Shown one piece after another: positions 9,640-20,345 of a stretch of 41,152 nt of DNA. The notes beneath the pieces were generated by a model, which had not been told where the DNA came from, did no database searches, and was given only the letters and a program-made list of their open reading frames with translations. This DNA comes from Mycobacterium sp. (GTDB lineage: Bacteria > Actinomycetota > Actinomycetes > Mycobacteriales > Mycobacteriaceae), in contig JAGQTQ010000049.1 of NCBI GenBank assembly GCA_020438905.1, positions 1-41,152 on the forward strand. The letters are read 5' to 3'. A program made the position numbers and the translations under genes. Every line of letters starts with the position of its first letter. The stretch's first letter is position 1.

Positions 9640-10236
9640 CTAGCCGGGTGATGACGCCCGCCGCCCCGCATCGAGCACGTCCACCCCGTCATCGGCCCAT
9701 GCCTGGCGCATCGCTTCGGCGCCCTTGAGGCGCACCCAGGCCGCCTCGGTCGCAGTGATGGGCACCGCGGAGAGGAACCGCACCGGATCGGCCGGCGGAT
9801 CCAGTGCCAGATCGGCGATCTCGGACTCGCCGAGTAACACAGCCGTGAACGGGGCCCCGGTCCACAGCGGGCCGGACAGGTCGACCAGTGCATCGGGCAC
9901 CAGCACCACCCCGTCGACCGCGGGGGTGGCCGCCAGGACGGCCACGCTGCGGGCCAGGCCCGTTATCGGCTTGCTCCCCCGCAGACTAAGCAAGATCTCC
10001 GCCCGCGGCCCGCGCACCGGGTCTACGACCCCCGAACCGGCATCGGTCATCGGGTAGCGCGAACAGCCCAGGGAGACATGGTGGTACACGCCCGCATCAT
10101 CGGGTCCGAAACGCAGCACGTCGATGCGCTCCACCCCCAGGAAGGTGACGCTGGCGACCTCGGGTTCGGATTCGACTCCCGCAGCAGCGAAGTGGGTGCG
10201 CAGGTGGGCACCGACCAGATCCAGCGGAGAGCTCAC
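9640..10236 (-). CDS. Suppressor-of-fused (SUFU) domain protein in the trehalose operon
   Basis: 198 residues, no signal peptide or membrane segment, so cytosolic. The sequence pattern VTFLGVERIDVLRFGPDDAG, HHVSLGCSRYPM, RAEILLSLRG and VRFLSAVPITATEAAWVRLKG resembles the bacterial suppressor-of-fused domain family. In other bacteria SUFU proteins often act as immunity proteins in polymorphic toxin systems, but no toxin is present here, so the role is unknown. The GTG start overlaps the sugC stop as GTGA, meaning translational coupling and placement as the last gene of lpqY-sugABC. The rare case of a SUFU gene in a sugar transporter operon is discussed under findings. Confidence 0.75.
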   Translation of the reverse strand: MSSPLDLVGAHLRTHFAAAGVESEPEVASVTFLGVERIDVLRFGPDDAGVYHHVSLGCSRYPMTDAGSGVVDPVRGPRAEILLSLRGSKPITGLARSVAVLAATPAVDGVVLVPDALVDLSGPLWTGAPFTAVLLGESEIADLALDPPADPVRFLSAVPITATEAAWVRLKGAEAMRQAWADDGVDVLDAGRRASSPG

Positions 10237-11393
10237 GCGGTGAGGTTGGTCCCGGAGTCGGCGTCGAAGACGTGCAGCTTGCTCGTGTCCAGTGCCAGTT
10301 CGACTTCCTGTCCCGTTGTGACCCTCGAATCCGCGGACACCCGTGCCACGTAGCGGCTCCCACCGACAGCCGAATCGGCGGCGAGTTCAGCGAGCTGGGC
10401 CGCCTGGGCCCCGGCGCCACCGGTGGAGAAATACACGTACTTGTCGGCGCCGAGCGATTCGACCAGATCGGCCCGCACCTCGAAGATCAGCGAGCGGGCC
10501 CTCTCCTCGGCGTCGATGAGCGCGGCGTCCTCGAAGTTCTCCGGACGCACCCCGACGATGATGTTGGCGGGCCGGGCATGGCGGGCCAGCGCGTTGCGCG
10601 TCGCGTCGGTGATGCGCGCCTGACCGAACGGCAAGCGCAGTCCACCCTCGGCGGGAGTCGCGGGGAAGAAGTTCATTGCCGGCGATCCGATGAAACCGGC
10701 GACGAACAGGTTGGACGGGGAGTTGTACAACTCGTCGGGGGTGCCGATCTGCTGGGCTTCGCCGGCCCGCAGCACCACCACCCGGTCCCCCAGCGTCATG
10801 GCCTCGGTCTGGTCGTGGGTGACGTAGACGGTGGTAGTGCCCAGCCGGTTCTGCAGTCCGGCGATCTCAGCGCGCATCTGCACCCGCAGTTTGGCGTCGA
10901 GGTTGGACAGTGGTTCGTCCATCAGGAACGCCTTGGGCTTGCGGACGATCGCCCGGCCCATCGCGACCCGCTGGCGCTGGCCACCGGATAGCTGCGCCGG
11001 TTTGCGGTCGAGCAGGCCGGTCAGGTCGAGGATCTTGGCGGTCTCGGCAACCTTCGCCTCGATCTCCGGCTTGGACAGTTTCGCCAGGGTGAGCGGGAAG
11101 GCGATGTTCTGCCGCACCGTCATGTGCGGGTAGAGCGCATAGGACTGGAACACCATGGCGATGTCGCGGTCCCGTGGCGCCTTCTCGTTGACCCGCTGGC
11201 CACCGATGCGCAACTCGCCCGAGGTGATGTCCTCCAGGCCGGCGATCATGTTCAGCGTTGTGGACTTCCCGCACCCCGACGGTCCGACCAGGATGACGAA
11301 CTCGCCGTCGGCGATGGTCAGGCTCAGGTCCTTCACCGGGGTGGCGCCATCGGGGTAGCGCTTGGTCACCCGATCCAGCACGATTTCGGCCAT
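10233..11393 (-). CDS. sugC: Trehalose ABC importer, ATPase subunit SugC
   Basis: 386 residues, cytosolic ATPase of the MalK/UgpC class that powers trehalose uptake through SugA-SugB. Seen: Walker A GPSGCGKST (37-45), Q-loop VFQSYALYPH, ABC signature LSGGQRQRVAMGRA (135-148), Walker B AFLMDEPLSNLD (155-166), the H-loop in YVTHDQTEAM, and a C-terminal OB-type regulatory domain of about 150 residues (GVRPENF). It begins 8 bases after the sugB stop. Its stop overlaps the start of the SUFU gene. Family knowledge: in mycobacteria this system recycles trehalose released during mycolate transfer at the cell surface. Confidence 0.96.
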   Translation of the reverse strand: MAEIVLDRVTKRYPDGATPVKDLSLTIADGEFVILVGPSGCGKSTTLNMIAGLEDITSGELRIGGQRVNEKAPRDRDIAMVFQSYALYPHMTVRQNIAFPLTLAKLSKPEIEAKVAETAKILDLTGLLDRKPAQLSGGQRQRVAMGRAIVRKPKAFLMDEPLSNLDAKLRVQMRAEIAGLQNRLGTTTVYVTHDQTEAMTLGDRVVVLRAGEAQQIGTPDELYNSPSNLFVAGFIGSPAMNFFPATPAEGGLRLPFGQARITDATRNALARHARPANIIVGVRPENFEDAALIDAEERARSLIFEVRADLVESLGADKYVYFSTGGAGAQAAQLAELAADSAVGGSRYVARVSADSRVTTGQEVELALDTSKLHVFDADSGTNLTA

Positions 11394-11401
11394 AGAACCC
11401 G

Positions 11402-12232
11402 CTACCCCTTCACCGCGCCGGAGGTCAACCCGGCGACGATCCGTCGTTGGAAGATGAGAACGAACACGATGATCGGGATGGTGATCACCATCGCTCCCGC
11501 CGCGATCGACCCGGTCGGCTCCTCGAACTGCGAACTTCCGGTGAAGTTCGCGATTGCCACCGGCGCGGTGATCGCGGCCTTGGTGGCGGTCAGCGACAGC
11601 GCCAGCAGCAGGTCATTCCAGGCGAAGATGAAGACCAGAATCGCCGCGGTGACGATGCCCGGCGTGGCCAGCGGAGCAATCACCCGCCGGAACGCCTGCC
11701 AGGGGGTCGCGCCGTCCATCTTCGCGGCCTTCTCCAGGTCCCAGGGAATCTCGCGGAAGAACGCCGAGAGGGTGTAGATCGCCAGCGGCAGCGCGAAGGT
11801 GATGTAAGGGATGATCAAACCCGGCCAGGTGTTGAACAGTCCGATCTTGCGTTCGATGTTGAACAGCGGTGTGACCAGGGAGATCTGGGGGAACATCGCG
11901 ATCAGCAGCGCGATCCCGATGAGCAGCCGCTTGCCGCGGAATTGCAGGCGGGCCACGGCATAGGCGGCCATACCGCCGACGATCACCGCGATCACGGTGG
12001 TGATCAGACCGATGCCAATCGAGTTGATCAGCGCCGAGGAGAACACGTCGCCCTGAAAGATGTCGCGGTAGTTCTCCAGGGTGATCCGCGACGGAATCAG
12101 CTTGCCGTCCTTGACCATCGAGGTCGGCTTGAGCGAGAGGCTCAGGATCCACAGCACCGGCAGCAGCGCGTAGATCAGGACCAAGGTGTTGATCACCGTC
12201 CAGCCGGTGACCCGGCGAGCGTTCACCGCCAT
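11402..12232 (-). CDS. sugB: Trehalose ABC importer, permease SugB
   Basis: 276 residues with about six membrane helices, MalG-like permease. The conserved cytoplasmic EAA loop is visible as [19 protein letters not shown], which docks on SugC. The start [11 protein letters not shown] is chosen because it lies one base after the sugA stop and has GAGGT about ten bases upstream within sugA. An in-frame ATG eight codons earlier would overlap sugA. Length agrees with the H37Rv protein (about 274). Confidence 0.95.
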   Translation of the reverse strand: MAVNARRVTGWTVINTLVLIYALLPVLWILSLSLKPTSMVKDGKLIPSRITLENYRDIFQGDVFSSALINSIGIGLITTVIAVIVGGMAAYAVARLQFRGKRLLIGIALLIAMFPQISLVTPLFNIERKIGLFNTWPGLIIPYITFALPLAIYTLSAFFREIPWDLEKAAKMDGATPWQAFRRVIAPLATPGIVTAAILVFIFAWNDLLLALSLTATKAAITAPVAIANFTGSSQFEEPTGSIAAGAMVITIPIIVFVLIFQRRIVAGLTSGAVKG

Positions 12233-12233
12233 T

Positions 12234-15203
<2,970 letters not shown>

Positions 15204-15263
15204 GATTACTGCCTTCTCCTTGAGTCGATCGGTCGGACACCGGCACCCCGGTACCTCATACGC

Positions 15264-15269
15264 TAGGTT
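15264..15269 (+). promoter_or_regulatory. Leaderless -10 (TAGGTT) of the DUF4190 gene
   Basis: 7-nt spacer to the ATG at 15277. TACGCT at 15259-15264 is an alternative hexamer. No Shine-Dalgarno is present, so this fixes the start in a frame open to 15202. Confidence 0.55.
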
Positions 15270-15276
15270 TATCAGC

Positions 15277-15864
15277 ATGACAGCTGCCGGCGGCGACCCC
15301 GGGGAAAAGCCGGGGAACGACGGCCTGCAGCCTCCGGGCGGCGGCCATGAGGCACCGCCGATTGAGGACGCTCCGGCGTACGGCGGCTACGAGTTTCCCG
15401 CGACGCCGAGCTATCCGAGCTACGGGCAACCCGGGGGTTTTCCGCCACCCGTTCCGCCCGCGCCGGAGTTCGGGCCCCCGGCCGGCTATCCCCAGAGCGG
15501 CTACCCGCCACCCGAGTTCCCCCCGCCGGTCTACCCGCCGTACGGCGGCCCCTTCCCCCCATCCGGCTATCCCCCGCCGCCGGAGTTCGGCGCGCCCCAA
15601 TCGGGCTGGTACGGCTATCCGCCCGGCTACCCCGGAGCTCCGCAGGGCGGGACCAACAAACTGGCGATCGGCTCGCTCGTCGCCTCCGCGCTCGGCTTGC
15701 TCTGCTGCATCGGTTCGCTGGTCGGAATCATCCTCGGCGCGGTGGCGATCAACCAGATCAAGCGGACCCGGCAGGAGGGCTACGGCCTGGCCGTTGCCGG
15801 CATCGCCGTGGGCGTGGCGGGCCTGCTCATCAGCATCGTGTGGATGATCTTCGCTTGGAATTGA
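15277..15864 (+). CDS. Proline-rich DUF4190 membrane protein (Rv1233c type)
   Basis: 195 residues. The first about 125 residues are a Pro/Tyr/Gly-rich low-complexity tail (repeats of the GYPPP type), presumably cytoplasmic or wall-facing. Two membrane helices follow (LAIGSLVASALGLLCCIGSLVGIILG and GLAVAGIAVGVAGLLISIVWMIF) flanking the typical DUF4190 link AINQIKRTRQEGYG. Position and size match Rv1233c (about 198 residues). Function unknown; proline-rich two-helix proteins like this often scaffold envelope complexes, but that is inference. Confidence 0.85.
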   Translation: MTAAGGDPGEKPGNDGLQPPGGGHEAPPIEDAPAYGGYEFPATPSYPSYGQPGGFPPPVPPAPEFGPPAGYPQSGYPPPEFPPPVYPPYGGPFPPSGYPPPPEFGAPQSGWYGYPPGYPGAPQGGTNKLAIGSLVASALGLLCCIGSLVGIILGAVAINQIKRTRQEGYGLAVAGIAVGVAGLLISIVWMIFAWN

Positions 15865-15896
15865 GCCCGCCTGGAACTTGAGGCACCCAACCGCGG

Positions 15897-16862
15897 CTAA
15901 CGCGGCGCCTCCGGCGGGACGAACGGCGGCGCCGTCCGGGCCATCCCCGCCGCGCGACCCTTGGCCACCACCACCAACGCCATCTTGCGGCTGGCCTCGT
16001 CGATCATCTCCTCGCCCAGCATCACCGCGCCGCGGGCGCCGCCGGCCGCCGAGGTGTGCCATTGGTAGGCCTCTAAGACCAGTTCGGCGCGGTCGTAGTC
16101 GTCCTGGGAGGGCGCGAAGATCTCATTGCCGGCGGCGATCTGGTCCGGGTGCAGCACCCACTTGCCGTCGTAGCCCAGCGCCGCCGAGCGCGCCGCGACC
16201 CGGCCGAACGCCTCGACGTCGCGCACCTTCAGATAGGGCCCGTCGATCGCAGCCACGCCGTGGGCCCGGGCGGCGACGAGGATGGTCATCAGCACATGGT
16301 GATAGGCGTCGCCCACGTCATATCCCGGTGGCTGCTCGCCCACGACCAGGGTGCGCATATTCAGGCTGGCCATCAGATCGGCCGGGCCGAGCACCAGGGC
16401 CTGCACCCGCGGCGCGGCGGCGATCGCGTCGATGTTCCTCAGTCCCGCCGCATCCTCGATCTGGGCGTCGATCCCGATCCGGCCCACCGGCAGGCCGTGA
16501 CTGCGCTCCAACTGGGTCAGCAACAGGTCAAGGGCATGCACATGGCGGGCCTCGCTGACCTTAGGAAGAACCACCACGTCCAGGTGCGCACCGGCCGCGG
16601 CGACCACCTCGATCACATCGGTGTGGGTCCACGGCGTCGTCCAGTCGTTGACCCGCACCCCGCGCACCTGGCCCGACCAGCCGGGACCGGCCAGGGCCGC
16701 GCCGACCCGGGTCCGCGCCGCCGCCTTGGCCTCGGGTGCGACCGCGTCCTCGAGATCCAGGAACACCTGATCCGCGGGCAGCCCTTTGGCCTTCTCGATC
16801 ATCCTCGGGTTGCTGCCGGGAACAGACAGGCAGGTTCTCCGGGGTCGATAGCCGATATCCAC
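15897..16862 (-). CDS. CitE-like CoA-ester lyase (HpcH/HpaI family)
   Basis: 321 residues, TIM-barrel aldolase of the citrate lyase beta/malyl-CoA lyase group. Seen: RRTCLSVPGSNPRMIEKA at the N-terminus, the metal/acyl site VFLDLEDAVAPEAKAAAR, RVNDWTTPWTHTD, LPKVSEARHV, IDAQIEDAAGLRNID and ALVLGPADLMASLN. Candidate reactions are (3S)-malyl-CoA cleavage or thioesterase, beta-methylmalyl-CoA or citramalyl-CoA cleavage; the sequence alone does not decide. GTG at 16862 is chosen over ATG at 16889 because AGGAG sits seven bases upstream and the family similarity begins a few residues later. No alpha or gamma citrate lyase subunits are present, so it is not citrate lyase proper. Its 5' end touches the divergent MgtE-like gene. 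Confidence 0.88.
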   Translation of the reverse strand: MDIGYRPRRTCLSVPGSNPRMIEKAKGLPADQVFLDLEDAVAPEAKAAARTRVGAALAGPGWSGQVRGVRVNDWTTPWTHTDVIEVVAAAGAHLDVVVLPKVSEARHVHALDLLLTQLERSHGLPVGRIGIDAQIEDAAGLRNIDAIAAAPRVQALVLGPADLMASLNMRTLVVGEQPPGYDVGDAYHHVLMTILVAARAHGVAAIDGPYLKVRDVEAFGRVAARSAALGYDGKWVLHPDQIAAGNEIFAPSQDDYDRAELVLEAYQWHTSAAGGARGAVMLGEEMIDEASRKMALVVVAKGRAAGMARTAPPFVPPEAPR

Positions 16863-16873
16863 CCGCAGACTCC

Positions 16874-16879
16874 TACCCT
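16874..16879 (+). promoter_or_regulatory. Leaderless -10 (TACCCT) of the MgtE-N/CBS gene
   Basis: 8-nt spacer to the ATG at 16888. Read on the other strand, the same few bases carry the AGGAG ribosome-binding site of the divergent CitE-like gene. Confidence 0.55.
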
Positions 16880-16887
16880 TTGTAGTC

Positions 16888-18186
16888 ATGGCGTCGGTGC
16901 ACAGGGTATATGCGGCGCGGCTGGCGGGGATGGTCGTGCTCGGACCCGACGGCGAGTCCCTCGGCCGGGTTCGCGACGTCGTGATCAGCATCAGCGTCGT
17001 GCGCCAGCAGCCCCGGGTCCTCGGCCTGGTCGTCGAGTTGCCGACCCGGCGCCGGATCTTCGTCCCGATCCTGCGCGTCACCGCGATCGAACCCAACGCC
17101 GTCACACTCAACACCGGAAACGTCTCGTTGCGCAGATTCCACCAGCGCCCGGGCGAGGTCCTGGTTCTGGGCCAGGTGCTCGACACCCGGGTGCGGGTCA
17201 ACGACCCCGAGCAGGAGCAGCTGGCCGGGATCGACGTGGTGGTGGTGGATCTGGGCATCGAACAGACCCGCACCCGCGACTGGGTGGTCACCCGGGTGGC
17301 GGTGCGAAGCCAGCGCCGGCTCGGGCGGCGCGGAGCCGTCGCGGTGGTGGAGTGGCAGAACGTCGCCGGGCTCACCCCGTCCGGGCTGGCGATGCCGGGC
17401 CAGGGTGTGGCACAACTGCTGCACCAGTTCGAGGGCCAGCGCCCCATCGAGGTGGCCGATGCACTGCGCGATCTGCCCTCCAAACGCCGCACCGAGGTGA
17501 TCGCCGCCCTCGACGACGAACGCGTGGCCGACATCCTGCAGGAACTCTCCGCCGACGATCAGACCGAACTGCTGCGCCAACTGGACAGCGAGCGCGCCGC
17601 CGACGTGCTCGAGGCGATGGACCCCGACGACGCCGCCGACCTGCTCGGGGTGATGAACCCCACCGAGGCCGAGGCGCTGCTGCGGCGGATGGACCCGGAG
17701 GACTCCGAGTCGGTGCGACGGCTGCTGAGCCACTCCCCCGACACCGCCGGCGGCCTGATGACCTCCCATCCGGTGGTGCTCGCCCCGGACACCACCGTGG
17801 CCGAGGCGCTGGCCCGGGTCCGCGATCCCGACCTCACCCCGGCGCTGGCCTCGCTGGTGTTCGTCGTGCGTCCCCCCACCGCCACCCCGACCGGGCGCTA
17901 CCTGGGCTGCGTGCATCTGCAGGCGCTGTTGCGCGAACCGCCGGCCAACCTGGTCAGCGGGATCGTCGACAGCGATCTGCCCAGCCTCAACCCGGATTCC
18001 GCGCTCGGCGGGGTGACCCGCTACTTCGCCGCCTACAACCTGGTCTGCGGCCCGGTCGTCGACGACGAGGGCCACCTGCTCGGCGCGGTCACCGTCGACG
18101 ACGTCCTCGACCACCTGCTGCCGCATGACTGGCGGGAGACCTTCGAGGACGCCGGCACCAGCGTGATCGGGGGGCCGCAGCGGTGA
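16888..18186 (+). CDS. Soluble MgtE-N/CBS protein with N-terminal PRC-barrel region (Rv1232c type)
   Basis: 432 residues. Order of parts: PRC-barrel-like beta region, apparently duplicated (about 1-165, with VLGPDGESLGRVRDVVISIS); MgtE N-terminal helical superhelix (about 172-285, with DLPSKRRTEVIAALDDERVA and repeated LxxLxxDxxAD motifs); two CBS domains (about 285-415, with GGLMTSHPVVLAPDTTVAEAL and AVTVDDVLDHLLPHDW). The five-helix MgtE channel is absent: the protein ends after the CBS pair. It therefore looks like the Mg2+-sensing half of MgtE without the pore, and probably regulates something rather than transporting. It is coupled to the DUF1003 membrane gene by GTGA, an obvious candidate partner. 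Confidence 0.88.
   Translation: MASVHRVYAARLAGMVVLGPDGESLGRVRDVVISISVVRQQPRVLGLVVELPTRRRIFVPILRVTAIEPNAVTLNTGNVSLRRFHQRPGEVLVLGQVLDTRVRVNDPEQEQLAGIDVVVVDLGIEQTRTRDWVVTRVAVRSQRRLGRRGAVAVVEWQNVAGLTPSGLAMPGQGVAQLLHQFEGQRPIEVADALRDLPSKRRTEVIAALDDERVADILQELSADDQTELLRQLDSERAADVLEAMDPDDAADLLGVMNPTEAEALLRRMDPEDSESVRRLLSHSPDTAGGLMTSHPVVLAPDTTVAEALARVRDPDLTPALASLVFVVRPPTATPTGRYLGCVHLQALLREPPANLVSGIVDSDLPSLNPDSALGGVTRYFAAYNLVCGPVVDDEGHLLGAVTVDDVLDHLLPHDWRETFEDAGTSVIGGPQR
16903..16908 (-). promoter_or_regulatory. Candidate -10 (TACCCT) of the CitE-like gene
   Basis: Minus-strand TACCCT inside the first codons of the divergent MgtE-N gene. A start near 16896 would give a 34-nt leader including AGGAG and would make the two transcripts overlap at their 5' ends. 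Confidence 0.4.
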
Positions 18187-18704
18187 GCGACCCCCGTCAG
18201 CGCCTCGACACCCCGCGCACCTCGCGGCGGCCGTCGTTCAACCTCGACCCGGAAGTGGTCGGCCGCGCCAGCGAATCGGTCGCTCGGTTCCTGGGTACCG
18301 GCCGCTACCTGGTGTGGCAGACCGTCATCGTCATCGTCTGGATCGCCCTGAACCTGTTCGCGGTCAGCCTGCGATGGGATCCCTACCCGTTCATCCTGCT
18401 CAATCTGGCGTTCTCCACCCAGGCCGCCTACGCGGCACCACTGATCCTGCTCGCCCAGAACCGTCAGGAGAACCGCGACAAGGTCTCGCTGGAGGAAGAC
18501 CGCCGCCGGGCCGAGCAGACCAAGGCCGACACCGAGTTCCTGGCCCGCGAACTGGCCGCTCTTCGGTTGGCGGTCGGCGAGGTGGCCACCCGCGACTACC
18601 TTCGCCGCGAACTCGAGGAGGTGCGCGAGCTTCTGGAGAGTTTGCAGCCGGCGCCGCGCAAGAAGGATTCCTCCGCACGTCAGCCCAAGAAATTCAGCGG
18701 ATGA
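18183..18704 (+). CDS. DUF1003 membrane protein (Rv1231c type)
   Basis: 173 residues. Two membrane helices (about 40-62, YLVWQTVIVIVWIALNLF; about 70-95, PFILLNLAFSTQAAYAAPLIL) followed by NRQENRDKVSLEEDRRRAEQ and a charged coiled-coil tail. This is the DUF1003 signature, with RQ and D residues just after the second helix. The GTG start overlaps the stop of the MgtE-N/CBS gene (GTGA), so the two proteins are made together and may form one membrane sensor. Function of the family is unknown. Confidence 0.9.
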   Translation: MSDPRQRLDTPRTSRRPSFNLDPEVVGRASESVARFLGTGRYLVWQTVIVIVWIALNLFAVSLRWDPYPFILLNLAFSTQAAYAAPLILLAQNRQENRDKVSLEEDRRRAEQTKADTEFLARELAALRLAVGEVATRDYLRRELEEVRELLESLQPAPRKKDSSARQPKKFSG

Positions 18705-18745
18705 CGAAAATCGGGGCATGACAACTGGCGAATGCGCATCCGCGG

Positions 18746-18770
18746 CGTCACCGCCTTGGGTATGGTGACG
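18746..18770. promoter_or_regulatory. 7-bp inverted repeat in the leader region of the transglycosylase gene
   Basis: CGTCACC (18746-18752) and GGTGACG (18764-18770) are exact inverted copies around 11 bases. It could be an operator of the gene starting at 18809 or a weak terminator of the DUF1003 transcript. Confidence 0.35.
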
Positions 18771-18808
18771 AGGTTTACTAGGTCGGATATCTCTGCGAGG
18801 ACGGAAAA

Positions 18809-20266
18809 GTGCGGATACGGCACGGGTTCAACCGGGTGGTGCGGGCACCGGCGTTCGGTGTCGTCGTGCTGACGCCGGTCGTCCTCGCCGGCGCCGTGGC
18901 GGCCGCCCCCGGCGGCGTCGGGACTGCGGTTCCGAACGACGACATGACCGCGATGGCCGTCGCCGAGCCGGCCCCGACCGAGGGCGCCTCAGTGGTGGCG
19001 ATGACGAAGCGCCCCTCCGACTTCCGTTTCGCGGCCACCGCTCTCGGGCCTCCCCCGCCGGCCGCCGTGATCAGCTCCCCGGGCGGGATGCGAATTCCGG
19101 CGATGGCGCTGACGGCCTACCGCAAGGCCGAGCAGACCATGGCCGCCACCACACCGGGCTGCGGCGTGAGCTGGAACCTGCTGGCCGGCATCGGCCGTAT
19201 CGAGTCCTCGCACGCCAACGGCGGGGCCACCGATGCCCGCGGTACCGCCGTTCGCCCGATCTACGGTCCGGTCCTCGACGGCAGCCTGCCCGGCAACGAG
19301 ATCATCGTTCAGAGCAACGTCGGCGGACGCGCGGTGTACGCCCGTGCCATGGGTCCGATGCAGTTCCTGCCGGGAACCTGGTCGCGGTACGCCTCCGACG
19401 GCGACGGCGACGGCAAGGCCGACCCGCAGAACATCTTCGACGCCTCCCTCGGGGCGGCCCGCTACCTGTGCAGCGGTGGTTTGAATCTGCGCAACCAGGC
19501 CCAGGTCCTGACCGCGATCCTGCGCTACAACAACTCGATGGCCTATGCCGAGAACGTGATGGGCTGGGCGGCCGCGTACGCCACCGGCGTGGCACCGATC
19601 GACCTTCCGCCGATCAGCGGCCCGGTGCCCGTCCTCAGCGACGGCCACCTGGAGATGCCGGACAGCCTCACACCCGATCTGACCGGCCTGCATACCGGCG
19701 ATGCGCTGACGCAGCTGATGGGTAACAGCACAGCCGCCGGCCAGCTGCTGCCCGGCCCGATGCCCGGGCCCGCCGAGGGCGTCGTGCCCGAGCACGGCTG
19801 CCAGGTCATCTGCATGGCCTCTCAGCTGGCGCCGTCGGAGACGGCCCCGACCCCCGAGTTGCCGCCGTGGATGCAGCCGATGACGCCGCTGCCGTGGATG
19901 ACCCCGCAGGAGCCGCCGGCCTGGCTGGCCCCGCAGGGCCCACTGCCCGGCATGGCACCCGCGCCCGCTGCCGGTCCGATGACCGGCTCCGGTCCGCTGC
20001 CCGGCCCCGGCGCGCCCGCACCCGAACCCGCGGCAGCGGTCGCCCCGCCGGCCGCTGCACCGCTGCCCGGTATGCCGCCGGCTCCAGGTCCGCTGCCCGG
20101 TATGCCGCCGGCTGCGGCTCCGCTGCCCGGCATGCCACCGGCTGCGGCTGAGGCACCCGCGGTGCCGGGTCCGCAGACCCCGCCGTGGATGGCCCCGGGA
20201 CCTGCTCCGGCTGCGCCCGCCGAGGCAGCGCCGGTGCATGGCGCGCTGCCCGGCCCTGCTGCCTGA
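18809..20266 (+). CDS. Secreted lytic transglycosylase (SLT_2/MltB-like) with Pro-rich tail (Rv1230c type)
   Basis: 485 residues. GTG start with GAGGA seven bases upstream. The N-terminal signal/anchor helix (about 12-34) is followed by a linker and a transglycosylase domain (about 95-262): LLAGIGRIESSHANGG with catalytic Glu132, AMGPMQFLPGTWSRY (181-194), DGDGDGKADPQNIFDA and ILRYNNSMAY. It should cleave peptidoglycan glycan strands outside the membrane. From about residue 350 the tail is Pro/Ala/Gly/Met-rich, including three 10-residue repeats starting PLPGMPPA. Wall attachment or protein binding by this tail is inference. It follows the MgtE-N/DUF1003 pair at a distance of 104 bases. Confidence 0.88.
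   Translation: MRIRHGFNRVVRAPAFGVVVLTPVVLAGAVAAAPGGVGTAVPNDDMTAMAVAEPAPTEGASVVAMTKRPSDFRFAATALGPPPPAAVISSPGGMRIPAMALTAYRKAEQTMAATTPGCGVSWNLLAGIGRIESSHANGGATDARGTAVRPIYGPVLDGSLPGNEIIVQSNVGGRAVYARAMGPMQFLPGTWSRYASDGDGDGKADPQNIFDASLGAARYLCSGGLNLRNQAQVLTAILRYNNSMAYAENVMGWAAAYATGVAPIDLPPISGPVPVLSDGHLEMPDSLTPDLTGLHTGDALTQLMGNSTAAGQLLPGPMPGPAEGVVPEHGCQVICMASQLAPSETAPTPELPPWMQPMTPLPWMTPQEPPAWLAPQGPLPGMAPAPAAGPMTGSGPLPGPGAPAPEPAAAVAPPAAAPLPGMPPAPGPLPGMPPAAAPLPGMPPAAAEAPAVPGPQTPPWMAPGPAPAAPAEAAPVHGALPGPAA
20061..20150 (+). repeat. Three 30-bp tandem repeats inside the transglycosylase gene
   Basis: Units at 20061-20090, 20091-20120 and 20121-20150 each begin CGCTGCCCGG and encode PLPGMPPA plus two residues. 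Units differ by a few bases. The repeat is in frame, so copy-number change would alter only tail length. Confidence 0.85.
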
Positions 20267-20331
20267 CAGCCCGGGAGACTGACCTTCGGGCGCTTCGAGT
20301 TCCCCGGCTGAGCCGCCCGACGGAGCGGCTC

Positions 20332-20337
20332 TAGACT
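20332..20337 (+). promoter_or_regulatory. Leaderless -10 (TAGACT) of mrp
   Basis: 8-nt spacer to the ATG at 20346, with no Shine-Dalgarno. Confidence 0.5.
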
Positions 20338-20345
20338 CGGCTGCG

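Noticed and set aside
9640-10236. Toxin-immunity island around the SUFU gene
   Set aside because: No polymorphic toxin, secretion or mobile gene nearby; neighbours are conserved housekeeping genes.
15897-17534. Long form of the CitE-like gene starting at 17534
   Set aside because: The extra N-terminal residues are Ser/Arg/Thr-rich antisense of the MgtE-N gene; GTG at 16862 has a good ribosome site.
16149-18128. Long plus-strand frame of 659 codons
   Set aside because: Crosses the antisense of the CitE-like gene and the MgtE-N gene out of frame; low-complexity Arg/Pro/Gly sequence.
20061-20150. Possible CRISPR or satellite array
   Set aside because: The repeats are contiguous, in frame and coding; no spacers or cas genes.
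20279-20345. Possible riboswitch before mrp
   Set aside because: The gap is short and the TAGACT element predicts a leaderless message, leaving no room for a leader RNA.
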